Counted from the stretch's first letter, positions 1-7,037 are shown. The stretch is DNA of 8,007 nt from Flavobacteriaceae bacterium UBA5950 (GCA_002430545.1 DJCM01000015.1:1-8007); one strand, 5' to 3'. Numbers and translations are program-made. Notes: generated by a model from the letters alone, not told the origin.

Positions 1-1304
1 CCATCAACATCATCTGAGGCAGTGGCACCAGCATCGGTATAGGTATCTCCAACTGTAATGTTTACAGGATTATCACCAACAAGTGTAATTACCGGTGGTG
101 TAGTATCTGCAGCAGCAGCTTCTTCAACTATAAAGTCATCTAAATATACATATGTACCATCAAAAGCAGCATCTGTTTCATTACCGTGGTAAAAATTAAT
201 GACTAGTTCTGTATTATTTAAAGAATTAAATGCGTGTTCTTTTTGAATAAAATCAACAGCAGGATCTGATGCAGCCCCATTAAAATCTGCCACAGTTATT
301 GAGGTTGAAAGTGCATCTAAATTATTTCCGCTGGCGTTATTAGTTTTCATTCTAATATTAGCCCCTTTAGTATAGGTTTTACCTTCTGTTGCTTTTATTT
401 TAAATTTTAATACATAATCAGTATTAACCGTAAGGTTATTAATGAGTTTTCTAGCAATACCACTACCGCCTGCACTACCCTTTGCGGCAACCATTACAGC
501 AGTTTGTGTAATGTTATTATCGGCATCACGATCTGCAAATACTTGCACCGCACCAGTAGATTGAATCCAAAAGTTAGTGGTATATGGCATAGGTGAGGTT
601 TTTCTTCTGTTATGGCTATCCATTGAGCCATCTTCTACAATAACACCATCTGGGTCTGCAGGAATTTCTGTAATACTTACATTATCTAGATACCAACCAG
701 AAGCAGCATCTGCTGGAGCATTAGTTTCTTTATTGTAAAGAAAAGTTAAAATCATGGGGTCTACAGAGAGGTCTGTACCAGCAGGAATGGTGAAGTTAGC
801 ACCACCTCTGCTAGACCATGGACTTGGTGTTCCCCAGCTAGATACAGCTTGACCTTTGTTAACACTAGCCGTATACAGGGCACCATTTATAGAACATAGA
901 CCTGTTTGTGAGTCGGCTTCGTACCAAAAGTAGACGTTACTATTGTTATTACCAGTACCTGACGCTTTTCTTACCTGAAACGTAAGCCCTTTGGTAAGAT
1001 CTGTATCTATACCCAAGGCAATAGCATCAAATAAAAGTTTATAGCTTTTACCTGCAGTAAACTTGGTAGGGTCCAACTTATAGCGTACAATGGCATTTGC
1101 CGAATTGTTAGATTTAAGATGAATGGTCCCAGCAGTCTGAGCTATGTTAGTATCACCATTAATAGTGAACCACTCATCAGAGGCACCATTAATTTCGGCA
1201 TAGTCACCAATAGCAGTATCAAAGCTAGAATTTGTGATTAGGTTGTTCTGACTGCTTAGACTAAATCCAAAAAGCAAGAACAGAATCATTAAGCATTTTC
1301 TCAT
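1..1304 (-). CDS. Secreted multi-domain protein with tandem carbohydrate-binding-like modules and a DUF5011-type domain (N-terminal part, truncated by window edge)
   Basis: The frame is open from an ATG at 1304 to the window edge, giving 434 complete codons with no stop; the C-terminus lies outside. Residues 1-19 (MRKCLMILFLLFGFSLSSQ) form a signal peptide with no lipobox cysteine near the cleavage site, so a soluble or surface-anchored exported protein is likely. Residues about 20-214 and 218-395 look like two successive beta-sandwich modules. Each opens with a 'SSFD' or 'GSMDS' motif and closes with a 'YLDNVSI' or 'YLDDFIV' motif, as in CBM4/9-like carbohydrate-binding modules. From about residue 400, 'DTTPPVITLVGDNP' followed by 'VGDTYTDAGATASDD' is the start of a DUF5011 Ig-like domain. 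In flavobacteria such proteins often carry a catalytic domain or a type IX secretion C-terminal signal further on, but neither is visible here. No Shine-Dalgarno sequence or TAnnTTTG motif precedes the start. The reading frame is certain, the module naming is by pattern, and the overall function is unknown. Confidence 0.85.
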   Translation of the reverse strand, partial: MRKCLMILFLLFGFSLSSQNNLITNSSFDTAIGDYAEINGASDEWFTINGDTNIAQTAGTIHLKSNNSANAIVRYKLDPTKFTAGKSYKLLFDAIALGIDTDLTKGLTFQVRKASGTGNNNSNVYFWYEADSQTGLCSINGALYTASVNKGQAVSSWGTPSPWSSRGGANFTIPAGTDLSVDPMILTFLYNKETNAPADAASGWYLDNVSITEIPADPDGVIVEDGSMDSHNRRKTSPMPYTTNFWIQSTGAVQVFADRDADNNITQTAVMVAAKGSAGGSGIARKLINNLTVNTDYVLKFKIKATEGKTYTKGANIRMKTNNASGNNLDALSTSITVADFNGAASDPAVDFIQKEHAFNSLNNTELVINFYHGNETDAAFDGTYVYLDDFIVEEAAAADTTPPVITLVGDNPVNITVGDTYTDAGATASDDVD

Positions 1305-1438
1305 AATATTAAAAATTAGTTAGTTGTTAAAAGAATTATACAATTTAGATAAATGGCTAAATTTTTGACAGTTAGTTATAGGTCAAATACTATAACATTT
1401 GTTTTAAAACTGAGTAAAAATTAAAAAGAAGCTGATAA

Positions 1439-1487
1439 GTTCGATTTTTCCAGAAAAAATAGAATTTGACGGAAAAAAATGTCGAAC
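1439..1487. repeat. Imperfect inverted repeat in the gene-free stretch between the secreted-protein gene and ssrA
   Basis: GTTCGA (1439-1444) is matched by TCGAAC (1482-1487). Inside these arms, TTTTTCC (1445-1451) can pair with GGAAAAA (1471-1477), leaving a small asymmetric bulge. The repeat is symmetric in type and could be read from either strand. It lies in AT-rich DNA where T/A runs pair easily, so only the outer six base pairs carry much weight. Apart from this repeat and the ssrA terminator, I see no gene or RNA in 1305-1588. Confidence 0.35.
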
Positions 1488-1543
1488 TACAAGAATCAAT
1501 GATGTGTTGAGGTATATCTTACAGATAGACAAGGAGTTAGGTG

Positions 1544-1585
1544 AAAATAAAAAGGGACAAATCTCAAAAAATATGAGTTTGTCCC
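1544..1585 (-). terminator. Rho-independent terminator of ssrA
   Basis: Read on the minus strand, GGGACAAA + CTCA pairs with TGAG + TTTGTCCC, giving a 12-bp stem with one bulged A and a short T-rich loop. It is followed directly by TTTTTATTTT (complement of 1544-1553). It begins three bases after the CCA end of tmRNA, the right position to stop ssrA transcription. On the plus strand the same hairpin has no T-run after it, so it should work in one direction only. Confidence 0.85.
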
Positions 1586-1588
1586 GTG

Positions 1589-1988
1589 TGGTGGAGTCGG
1601 AGGGAATCGAACCCTCGTCCAAACAAGTGATACAACTGCTTTCTACAAGTTTAGTTTACGCTTAATTTTCGAATATAGACTGACCGAAAACTGCCTATCT
1701 ATACCTTATCTTCTTTCATTTGAAACCCTGTCGAAGCACCAAGATTTCTATGTTGACTTTTATGGTGCCTTGAATTGTATTGCCGTCAACAAGGGCCACA
1801 CCAAGACATCTTACCTTCCCACCTGGTGGGACTTAGGCCTGGACTTACTATAATTCAGTCGATTAGGCTGCAAGAGCGTAGTTATTCTCGCCATTTAAAA
1901 TGGTGGTACTATGAGATTTACGAGCTGTAGTCCAGCGCTCGACTTGCTTACCATTACATCTATCTCGCTGTCAATACCAGTCGACCCC
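1589..1988 (-). ncRNA. ssrA: tmRNA (transfer-messenger RNA)
   Basis: This RNA rescues ribosomes stalled on broken mRNAs. It enters like alanyl-tRNA with SmpB, then serves as a short message that tags the unfinished protein for proteolysis. The 5' end GGGGTCG (1988-1982) pairs with CGACTCC (1599-1593) to form a 7-bp acceptor stem with a G3-U70 wobble, the alanine identity element. The 3' end is discriminator A plus an encoded CCA. The T arm GAGGG-TTCGATT-CCCTC lies at 1616-1600. An internal frame encodes GENNYALAA followed by a stop. The 400-nt length fits a one-piece tmRNA. Pseudoknots are expected between the tag and the T arm, but I did not fold them. It has its own terminator and a candidate promoter at 2027-2057. 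The likely primary transcript has a leader of about 35 nt that RNase P would remove. Identification is very secure, and the ends are set by the acceptor-stem pairing. Confidence 0.97.
1863..1892 (-). other. tmRNA tag-peptide reading frame (GENNYALAA, stop)
   Basis: Inside ssrA, reading on the minus strand from 1892: GGC GAG AAT AAC TAC GCT CTT GCA GCC TAA. It encodes GENNYALAA, with the terminal alanine pair recognised by ClpXP-type proteases. The resume codon is taken as GGC by analogy with other Bacteroidota tmRNAs; the A-rich upstream bases fit this but do not prove it. Confidence 0.92.
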
Positions 1989-2026
1989 GATGTGTTTCAA
2001 TGAACTTACGCTTTGAAAGCGCGATG

Positions 2027-2057
2027 CAAAAATAAAAATTTTTAAGCTGTATCCGAA
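2027..2057 (-). promoter_or_regulatory. Candidate ssrA promoter (Bacteroidota -33/-7 type)
   Basis: On the minus strand TATTTTTG (2034-2027) matches TAnnTTTG exactly. TTCG (2057-2054) lies precisely 19 nt upstream, one base from the -33 consensus TTTG. Transcription would start near 2021, leaving a leader of about 35 nt before the mature tmRNA end at 1988. The -33 element abuts the kdsA stop codon. No clear kdsA terminator is present, so readthrough from kdsA is also possible. Confidence 0.55.
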
Positions 2058-2867
2058 CTAAAGTGACGAAACTGTTTGATGAAGCCTATGCAAACGAGTC
2101 AAAAGACCCTCCATAAGCTCGAGAGGAAGCATGTTTGCACCATCACTTTTTGCTTGTGCAGTATCAAAATGTGTTTCAATAAACAAACCATCAACACCTA
2201 CTGCAACACCTGCACGCGCCATGGTTTCTATCATTTCTGGACGCCCACCTGTTACGCCACTTGCTTGATTGGGTTGTTGTAGCGAATGGGTCACATCCAA
2301 AATTGTAGGTGCGAAGCTTTTCATCACTAGAATTCCTCGATAGTCAACAACCATGTCTTGATATCCAAACATGGTTCCTCGATCAGTAATCCAAACATTG
2401 TCGTTCGATGAGTCTGTGACTTTGCGAACGGCGTGCTGCATACTTTCAGGACTCATAAACTGCCCCTTCTTTAGGTTGACATATTTTCCTGTTTCTGCAG
2501 CAGCGACGACCAAATCGGTTTGACGAACCAAAAAGGCAGGAATTTGAAGAACATCAACATATGCTGCTGCTTTTGCTGCATCGCTTACTTCGTGAATGTC
2601 AGTAACTGTTGGTACGCCGAATTCACGCCCTATTTTTTGTAATATCTTGAGTGCTTTTTCATCACCAATTCCTGTAAAACTGTCGATCCGACTTCGATTT
2701 GCTTTCTTAAAACTTCCTTTAAAAATATAAGGAATACCAAGTTGATCAGTGATTTTGACCATGTGCTCTGCAATGCGCAGTGCCATTTCCTCTCCTTCTA
2801 TAGCACAAGGCCCTGCAAGAAGAAAAAAAGAATTTTCAGATGATAATCGATCTTTAAATGTTTTCAT
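2058..2867 (-). CDS. kdsA: 3-deoxy-D-manno-octulosonate-8-phosphate synthase (KDO-8-P synthase), metal-dependent class
   Basis: This cytoplasmic enzyme condenses phosphoenolpyruvate with arabinose-5-phosphate to KDO-8-phosphate, the precursor of the lipopolysaccharide inner-core sugar KDO. The 269-residue product, from the ATG at 2867, contains the family signatures in order: LAGPCAIEG (17-25), FKGSFKKANRSR (49-60), TDIHE (89-93), LQIPAFLVRQTDL (107-119), NLKKGQFMSP (131-140), TDRGTMFGYQ (161-170), and DVTHSLQQPN (191-200). Cys21, His194, Glu231 and Asp242 have the same spacing, to within one residue, as the metal ligands Cys11, His185, Glu222 and Asp233 of the Aquifex enzyme. This places it in the metal-dependent class; the E. 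coli type has Asn instead of Cys. The frame stays open upstream to 3038, but that extension overlaps typA and lacks family similarity, so the start at 2867 is preferred. Length is close to the usual 270-285. It diverges from typA, with ssrA next downstream on the same strand. Confidence 0.97.
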   Translation of the reverse strand: MKTFKDRLSSENSFFLLAGPCAIEGEEMALRIAEHMVKITDQLGIPYIFKGSFKKANRSRIDSFTGIGDEKALKILQKIGREFGVPTVTDIHEVSDAAKAAAYVDVLQIPAFLVRQTDLVVAAAETGKYVNLKKGQFMSPESMQHAVRKVTDSSNDNVWITDRGTMFGYQDMVVDYRGILVMKSFAPTILDVTHSLQQPNQASGVTGGRPEMIETMARAGVAVGVDGLFIETHFDTAQAKSDGANMLPLELMEGLLTRLHRLHQTVSSL

Positions 2868-2871
2868 TTTG

Positions 2872-2903
2872 CAAAAATAAGGATTTAGGATTTGCTTGAG
2901 AAA
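2872..2903 (-). promoter_or_regulatory. Candidate kdsA promoter directly abutting the start codon
   Basis: On the minus strand TATTTTTG (2879-2872) is an exact TAnnTTTG -7 motif. TTTC (2903-2900), three of four bases of the -33 consensus TTTG, lies 20 nt upstream. Only CAAA separates the -7 motif from the kdsA ATG, so transcription would start at or within a few bases of the start codon and the message would be leaderless or nearly so. Confidence 0.45.
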
Positions 2904-2926
2904 CCAATCTACTCGATTTAAAAATG

Positions 2927-2934
2927 TACATTTG
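2927..2934 (+). promoter_or_regulatory. Candidate typA promoter, -7 element
   Basis: TACATTTG is an exact TAnnTTTG match, 17 nt before the typA ATG at 2952, implying a leader of roughly 10 nt. No TTTG is seen at the usual -33 spacing; a TTTG at 2891-2894 is too far upstream. It lies back to back with the kdsA promoter in the 84-bp divergent intergenic region. Confidence 0.45.
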
Positions 2935-2951
2935 CGCCCATAAAATTGGAA

Positions 2952-4757
2952 ATGGAAAACATCCGAAATATTGCGATTATTGCACACGTCGATCATGGGA
3001 AAACAACACTGGTTGACAAAATTCTTCATCACTGCCAACTCTTTCGTGAAAACGAATCCAAAGGGGACTTGATCCTCGACAACAATGACCTAGAGCGCGA
3101 GCGTGGGATTACAATTTTATCTAAAAACGTTTCTGTCCCTTTCAAAGGGAATAAAATCAACATCATCGATACCCCTGGCCACGCAGATTTTGGAGGTGAG
3201 GTTGAGCGTGTACTCAACATGGCAGATGGTGTTTTATTGCTTGTTGATGCCTTTGAAGGGCCAATGCCACAAACGCGCTTTGTGCTGCAAAAAGCCATTG
3301 ATTTAAAACTTAAGCTTATCGTTGTTATCAATAAAGTCGACAAAGAAAACTGTACGCCAGAGGAAGTTTACGAGGCTGTTTTCGATCTGATGTTTGATTT
3401 GGGCGCAGAGGAATGGCAGGTTGATTTCCCAGTGCTGTATGGCTCTGCAAAACACAATTGGATGTCTAACGATTATCAAGTCAAAACAGATTCGGTTGAG
3501 CCATTGCTCGATGCTGTTATCACACACATTCCCTCTCCCAAAGTTGAAGAAGGAACGACGCAAATGCTTATCACATCTTTGGATTATTCGTCTTTTACAG
3601 GAAGAATCGCCATTGGACGTTTGCATCGCGGCTTGCTAAAAGCATCTAATACAGTCTCATTGGTAAAAAGAGATGGGTCTGTTGCAAAGTCCAAAATCAA
3701 GGAGCTGCTTGTCTTTGATGGTTTGGGCAGGAAAAAGGTTGAGGAGGTGACTGCTGGAGACTTATGCGCTATTGTTGGTCTAGATGATTTTGAAATTGGC
3801 GATACGATTGCAGATGCCGAAAACCCAGAGGGTTTACCCACAATTTCTATTGATGAGCCTACGATGAGTATGCTATTCACAATCAATGACTCACCATTTT
3901 TTGGGAAAGAAGGCAAATTTGTAACCTCTCGCCATATCAAAGACAGATTGGAGAAAGAGCTGGAGCGAAACCTTGCCATGAGATTAGAAGAAACAGATAC
4001 TGCTGATAAGTTTATTGTGTATGGGCGAGGAGTTTTGCATTTATCTGTTCTGATTGAAACCATGCGAAGAGAGGGATATGAACTTCAAATCGGACAGCCG
4101 CAGGTGATTATCAAAGAGATTGATGGAAAAAAGTGTGAGCCAATTGAGGAACTCACGATCGATTTACCTGAGGATGTTTCAGGAAAAGCTGTAGAAATGG
4201 TTACAACTCGAAAAGGTGAGATCGTAGCGATGGAGCCAAAAGGGGGGAGAATGCTTTGTTCGTTCAAAATACCCTCAAGAGGAATCATTGGCTTACGAAA
4301 TCAGTTGCTGACTGCAACAGCAGGAGAGGCAATTATGAATCATCGTTTCATCGCATTTGAACCTTATAAAGGGGATATTCAAGGTCGTATCAATGGCTCT
4401 TTGATTTCCATGGAAAAGGGCACTGCTATTCCTTATTCTTTAGACAAGCTACAGGAGCGAGGTAAGTTTTTTATTCATCCAGGTGAGGAGATTTACACTG
4501 GACAAGTGATTGGAGAGAATTCACGTGCTGATGACTTGGTCGTCAATGTAACCAAGACCAAAAAACTCTCAAATGTTCGTGCAGCTGGTTCGGATGATAA
4601 AGTCAAGCTAGCGCCACCTATTCGTTTTAGCCTGGAAGAAGCACTAGAGTATATTCAAAAAGATGAATATGTAGAAGTCACACCTATTTCCCAACGACTG
4701 CGAAAAATCTATCTAGACGAAAACAAACGTAAACGACAAGAAAAACAACTCGGGTAA
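2952..4757 (+). CDS. typA: Translational GTPase TypA/BipA
   Basis: This ribosome-associated GTPase of the EF-G/LepA superfamily aids 50S subunit maturation and growth under stress such as cold. Its 601 residues match the family's usual length of about 600. The GTPase domain (1-200) has P-loop AHVDHGKT (11-18), RGITI (51-55), DTPGH (73-77), NKVD (127-130) and GSA (164-166). An EF-Tu-like beta-barrel follows (about 203-290). Next come an EF-G domain III-like region around residues 300-380 and an EF-G domain V-like region (about 395-475), including 'GRMLCSFKIPSRGIIGLR'. The BipA-specific C-terminal domain closes it, with 'INGSLISME' and 'GQVIGENSRADDLVVNVTKTK'. The ATG at 2952 (MENIRNIAIIAHV) is preferred over an in-frame TTG at 2946 because it matches the usual family N-terminus. 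No Shine-Dalgarno sequence precedes it. It is divergent from kdsA and is followed after 34 bp by the acyltransferase gene on the same strand, with no terminator between them. Confidence 0.97.
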   Translation: MENIRNIAIIAHVDHGKTTLVDKILHHCQLFRENESKGDLILDNNDLERERGITILSKNVSVPFKGNKINIIDTPGHADFGGEVERVLNMADGVLLLVDAFEGPMPQTRFVLQKAIDLKLKLIVVINKVDKENCTPEEVYEAVFDLMFDLGAEEWQVDFPVLYGSAKHNWMSNDYQVKTDSVEPLLDAVITHIPSPKVEEGTTQMLITSLDYSSFTGRIAIGRLHRGLLKASNTVSLVKRDGSVAKSKIKELLVFDGLGRKKVEEVTAGDLCAIVGLDDFEIGDTIADAENPEGLPTISIDEPTMSMLFTINDSPFFGKEGKFVTSRHIKDRLEKELERNLAMRLEETDTADKFIVYGRGVLHLSVLIETMRREGYELQIGQPQVIIKEIDGKKCEPIEELTIDLPEDVSGKAVEMVTTRKGEIVAMEPKGGRMLCSFKIPSRGIIGLRNQLLTATAGEAIMNHRFIAFEPYKGDIQGRINGSLISMEKGTAIPYSLDKLQERGKFFIHPGEEIYTGQVIGENSRADDLVVNVTKTKKLSNVRAAGSDDKVKLAPPIRFSLEEALEYIQKDEYVEVTPISQRLRKIYLDENKRKRQEKQLG

Positions 4758-4766
4758 TTTATTGCG

Positions 4767-4774
4767 TAAATTTG
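4767..4774 (+). promoter_or_regulatory. Candidate promoter, -7 element, for the acyltransferase-flippase pair
   Basis: TAAATTTG is an exact TAnnTTTG match inside the 34-bp gap after typA, 17 nt before the ATG at 4792. No -33 TTTG occurs at normal spacing, so it may be weak, or the pair may depend on readthrough from typA. Its presence argues against translation starting at the TTG at 4762, which would lie upstream of the transcript start. Confidence 0.35.
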
Positions 4775-4791
4775 CGTTTTCATATCATACT

Positions 4792-5766
4792 ATGAAAGAA
4801 TTTAAGATTGAGCGATATGATGAATCCCTGAGCAAAGTGTGGGATGATTTTGTTGGCACATCCAAGAACGGAACTTTCATGCTCACACGTAAGTTCATCA
4901 GCTACCATCAAGATCGTTTTGAAGATTCCTCTCTGCTCGTTTATAAGAAGACAAAACTCATCGCTGTTTTTCCCGCCAACAGTAAAGAAAACACTATTTA
5001 TTCTCATCAAGGATTGAGTTATGGTGGATTGATATTACCCAAACAAATTAAACTTAAAGATGTTTTGACTGTATTTGGTGAAATATTAAAGTATTACAAC
5101 CAAAAAAGTTTTTCAAATCTACTCATCAAGCAAACACCAAGCCTTTATCATCTGCAACCTTCAGATGAAATCGAATATGCCTTATTTGTTTGTAAGGCTG
5201 AGCTTTATCGAAGGGATGCTGCAATTTGTTTACGACCATCATCATTTGCACCCAATGAAAATCGAAAGCGAAAAATCAAGTCTACCAACGCACACAACTT
5301 CCAAATTCGTGAGACAGACAACATGAAACCCTTTTGGAATGAGGTATTAATTCCCAATCTGCAGATCAGCCATGGGGGTACTCCTGTGCATTCATTGCAA
5401 GAAATTCAATTTTTAAAGGACTCTTTTCCTGAAAATATAAAGCAATATGATATCTATGAAGGAGATAAAATTATAGGTGGAACGACTCTGTTTAATGCCA
5501 ATAAAACTTCCTTGGCGCAATACATTTCTGCAACAACTTACGGAAAATCGATTGATGCTTTATCTTCTTTATTTTCAAAGATCATAACGAAAGAAAGTAC
5601 TGGCTTTGAATACTTTAGCTTTGGGCATTCCAACGAAAACAATGGTCGTGTGCTGAACCACACACTGAGTTACTGGAAAGAAAGTTTTGGTGGCAGCACA
5701 ACGACACATGATTTTTATGATGTTCAGACATCAAATTATGTCCTTATCGAGCAACTAGTTGAGTAA
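4792..5766 (+). CDS. GNAT/FemAB-like acyltransferase of a surface-polysaccharide locus
   Basis: The 324-residue cytoplasmic protein has no signal peptide or membrane segment. It resembles the FemAB/BioF2-like (Acetyltransf_6) group of GNAT proteins. An N-terminal half carries 'WDDFV' (17-21) and 'GTFMLTRKFISYHQDRF' (27-43). A second GNAT-like half (about 170-310) carries 'FWNEVLIPNL' (181-190) and 'YDIYEGDKIIGGTTLF' (219-234), the usual strand-turn-strand before the acyl-CoA site. It also holds 'EYFSFGHSNENNGRVL' (273-288). Members beside flippase genes probably acetylate amino sugars or attach amino acids to glycan precursors; the substrate cannot be read here. The frame can be extended to a TTG at 4762, but the ATG at 4792 gives the family-like start MKEFKIERYDES and lies downstream of the candidate promoter. 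The stop overlaps the flippase start (TAATG), indicating translational coupling. Fold assignment is fairly sure and the exact role is inferred. Confidence 0.8.
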   Translation: MKEFKIERYDESLSKVWDDFVGTSKNGTFMLTRKFISYHQDRFEDSSLLVYKKTKLIAVFPANSKENTIYSHQGLSYGGLILPKQIKLKDVLTVFGEILKYYNQKSFSNLLIKQTPSLYHLQPSDEIEYALFVCKAELYRRDAAICLRPSSFAPNENRKRKIKSTNAHNFQIRETDNMKPFWNEVLIPNLQISHGGTPVHSLQEIQFLKDSFPENIKQYDIYEGDKIIGGTTLFNANKTSLAQYISATTYGKSIDALSSLFSKIITKESTGFEYFSFGHSNENNGRVLNHTLSYWKESFGGSTTTHDFYDVQTSNYVLIEQLVE

Positions 5767-7037
5767 TGATTTCAAAAGGATCATTATACACAGTTCTCAA
5801 TGGAGTTGCGCAGCTTGTCAAAGCGATTTCTACACTCGTCATCAATAAAGTTGTCGTGATCTTCTTAGGTCCATCAGCCTTACTTTTTGTTGGAAACCTA
5901 AAAAGCGTACTATCGATTCTTCAGCAAATCAGTGGAGCGGGTATTTATGAGGGTGCTGTAAAGTACATCACAGGAGAGTATAAAGATCGTCCGACATTCA
6001 TCCTGCAAGCATCTTTATCGATGATGCTTATTGGGTTTCTCATTTCTATCGCTCTTTATTTCGTCTCTTCTGACAAGCTATATGCACTATTACAATTGGG
6101 CGAAAATGAGAGCAATCTTCATCCTTGGTTGGCCTGTGGACTCGTCCTGAGTTTGCTCTGTTTTGTATTACATACCTTGATGCAATCTTTTTTTCATGGA
6201 TTAAAATCGTATCAAATCATCGTTCGCTCAACTTTGATTTCTTCTCTATTGACCTTAGGCCTTTCGATTACTTTGATATACTATTTCAACACTCTCGGAC
6301 TCATTGTAAGTATATTTATTCCAAGTGTGAGTTTGCTGCTGACCTACCTTTTTCATTTTCGCAGCTCATTGTCTTTTGGTAGGGTGCTATTTGGCACACC
6401 TTTTCGATTCCATATTTTTAAACCCATCTTGTCTTTTACAGTGATGTCAGCTGTTGCGGCCATGGTTTTCCCATCTGTATTAATTTTCATTAGAAGCTTG
6501 CTCGTCGAGCATGTAGGGGTTCAGCTCGCTTCCTATTGGGAGGGATATAGCAGACTGTCTCTATTTATCAGTAGTTTGGCGATTTCATCAATATCCCTGT
6601 ATTATTTACCTAAGCTTGTTGAGGCCAATACCGGAGAAGGCTTGTTTAAGGTTGTGCTTTGGGGGATCAAATTTCTTGCTATTGTTGCATTACCAGCTTT
6701 GATCATTATCTTATTGTTAGGCAGTTATATTATTCCTTTGCTGTACTCCTCAAGCTTTTTAGAGACGATTTTCCTTTTGAAATGGGAATTGCTGGGCACT
6801 TTTTTAAAACTACTTTCCTTTTCTGTTTCGTTCATTATGATTGCCAAAAAATTAACAACAGTTTTTGTGATATCTGAATTGATATCAGGGCTTTTGTTTT
6901 TGGGACTGAGTATGTTTTTTATAGAAAAATACGGGGTTATTGGGGCTTCAATTGCTTTTGTGGGAACTTACTTTTTCTATTTGTTGTGGTCGATCATTTA
7001 CTTTGGAAACCGATTCAAATTTTTCGAAAAAGATTAA
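5766..7037 (+). CDS. wzx: WzxE-like lipid-linked oligosaccharide flippase (O-antigen/ECA translocase, MOP superfamily)
   Basis: The 423-residue polytopic inner-membrane protein has about 12 hydrophobic segments (roughly 10-34, 38-56, 80-100, 120-140, 153-173, 176-197, 220-243, 262-281, 298-318, 320-340, 343-360, 364-385, 391-413; two of these may be one). It flips undecaprenyl-linked glycans to the outer face for polymerisation or ligation. Motifs shared with enterobacterial WzxE include the N-terminal 'LGPSALLFVGNLKSVLSIL' with 'SGAGIYEGAVKYI' (56-68). Mid-protein there is 'YWEGYSRLSLFISSLAISS' followed by 'LYYLPKL' (278-284), and near the C-terminus 'KWELLGTFLKLLSF'. Length agrees with WzxE (about 416). 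The ATG overlaps the stop of the acyltransferase gene by one base and has no Shine-Dalgarno sequence, consistent with coupled translation. Its last 23 bp overlap the convergent glycosyltransferase gene. Family assignment is strong and the transported glycan is unknown. Confidence 0.9.
   Translation: MISKGSLYTVLNGVAQLVKAISTLVINKVVVIFLGPSALLFVGNLKSVLSILQQISGAGIYEGAVKYITGEYKDRPTFILQASLSMMLIGFLISIALYFVSSDKLYALLQLGENESNLHPWLACGLVLSLLCFVLHTLMQSFFHGLKSYQIIVRSTLISSLLTLGLSITLIYYFNTLGLIVSIFIPSVSLLLTYLFHFRSSLSFGRVLFGTPFRFHIFKPILSFTVMSAVAAMVFPSVLIFIRSLLVEHVGVQLASYWEGYSRLSLFISSLAISSISLYYLPKLVEANTGEGLFKVVLWGIKFLAIVALPALIIILLLGSYIIPLLYSSSFLETIFLLKWELLGTFLKLLSFSVSFIMIAKKLTTVFVISELISGLLFLGLSMFFIEKYGVIGASIAFVGTYFFYLLWSIIYFGNRFKFFEKD

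Noticed and set aside
1365..1393. E. coli-like promoter TTGACA-N17-TACTAT on the plus strand
   Set aside because: The match is striking, but the Bacteroidota primary sigma factor reads TTTG/TAnnTTTG instead, and no plus-strand gene follows before the antisense of tmRNA. It is probably chance in AT-rich DNA, though a plus-strand small RNA ending near 1585 is not excluded.
1404..1622. Minus-strand 72-codon open frame
   Set aside because: It begins inside the 3' end of tmRNA and runs through its terminator; no protein-like pattern, so it is a chance frame.
2076..2282. Plus-strand 68-codon frame
   Set aside because: It lies antisense inside the conserved C-terminal part of kdsA and has no domain pattern.
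2868..3038. N-terminal extension of KdsA (frame open to 3038)
   Set aside because: The extra 57 residues have no family match, overlap the start of typA on the other strand, and would place the start upstream of the kdsA promoter motif. The ATG at 2867 gives the normal KdsA start.
3029..4288. Open frames antisense to or out of frame with typA (for example 3029-3343, 3303-3626, 3584-4063 and 4085-4288 on minus)
   Set aside because: All lie within the highly conserved typA frame and show no recognisable domain; they are shadows of its codon pattern.
4762..4791. TTG start at 4762 for the acyltransferase
   Set aside because: The ten extra residues precede the natural start MKEFKIERYDES, and the candidate -7 promoter motif lies within this stretch, so the ATG at 4792 is better supported.
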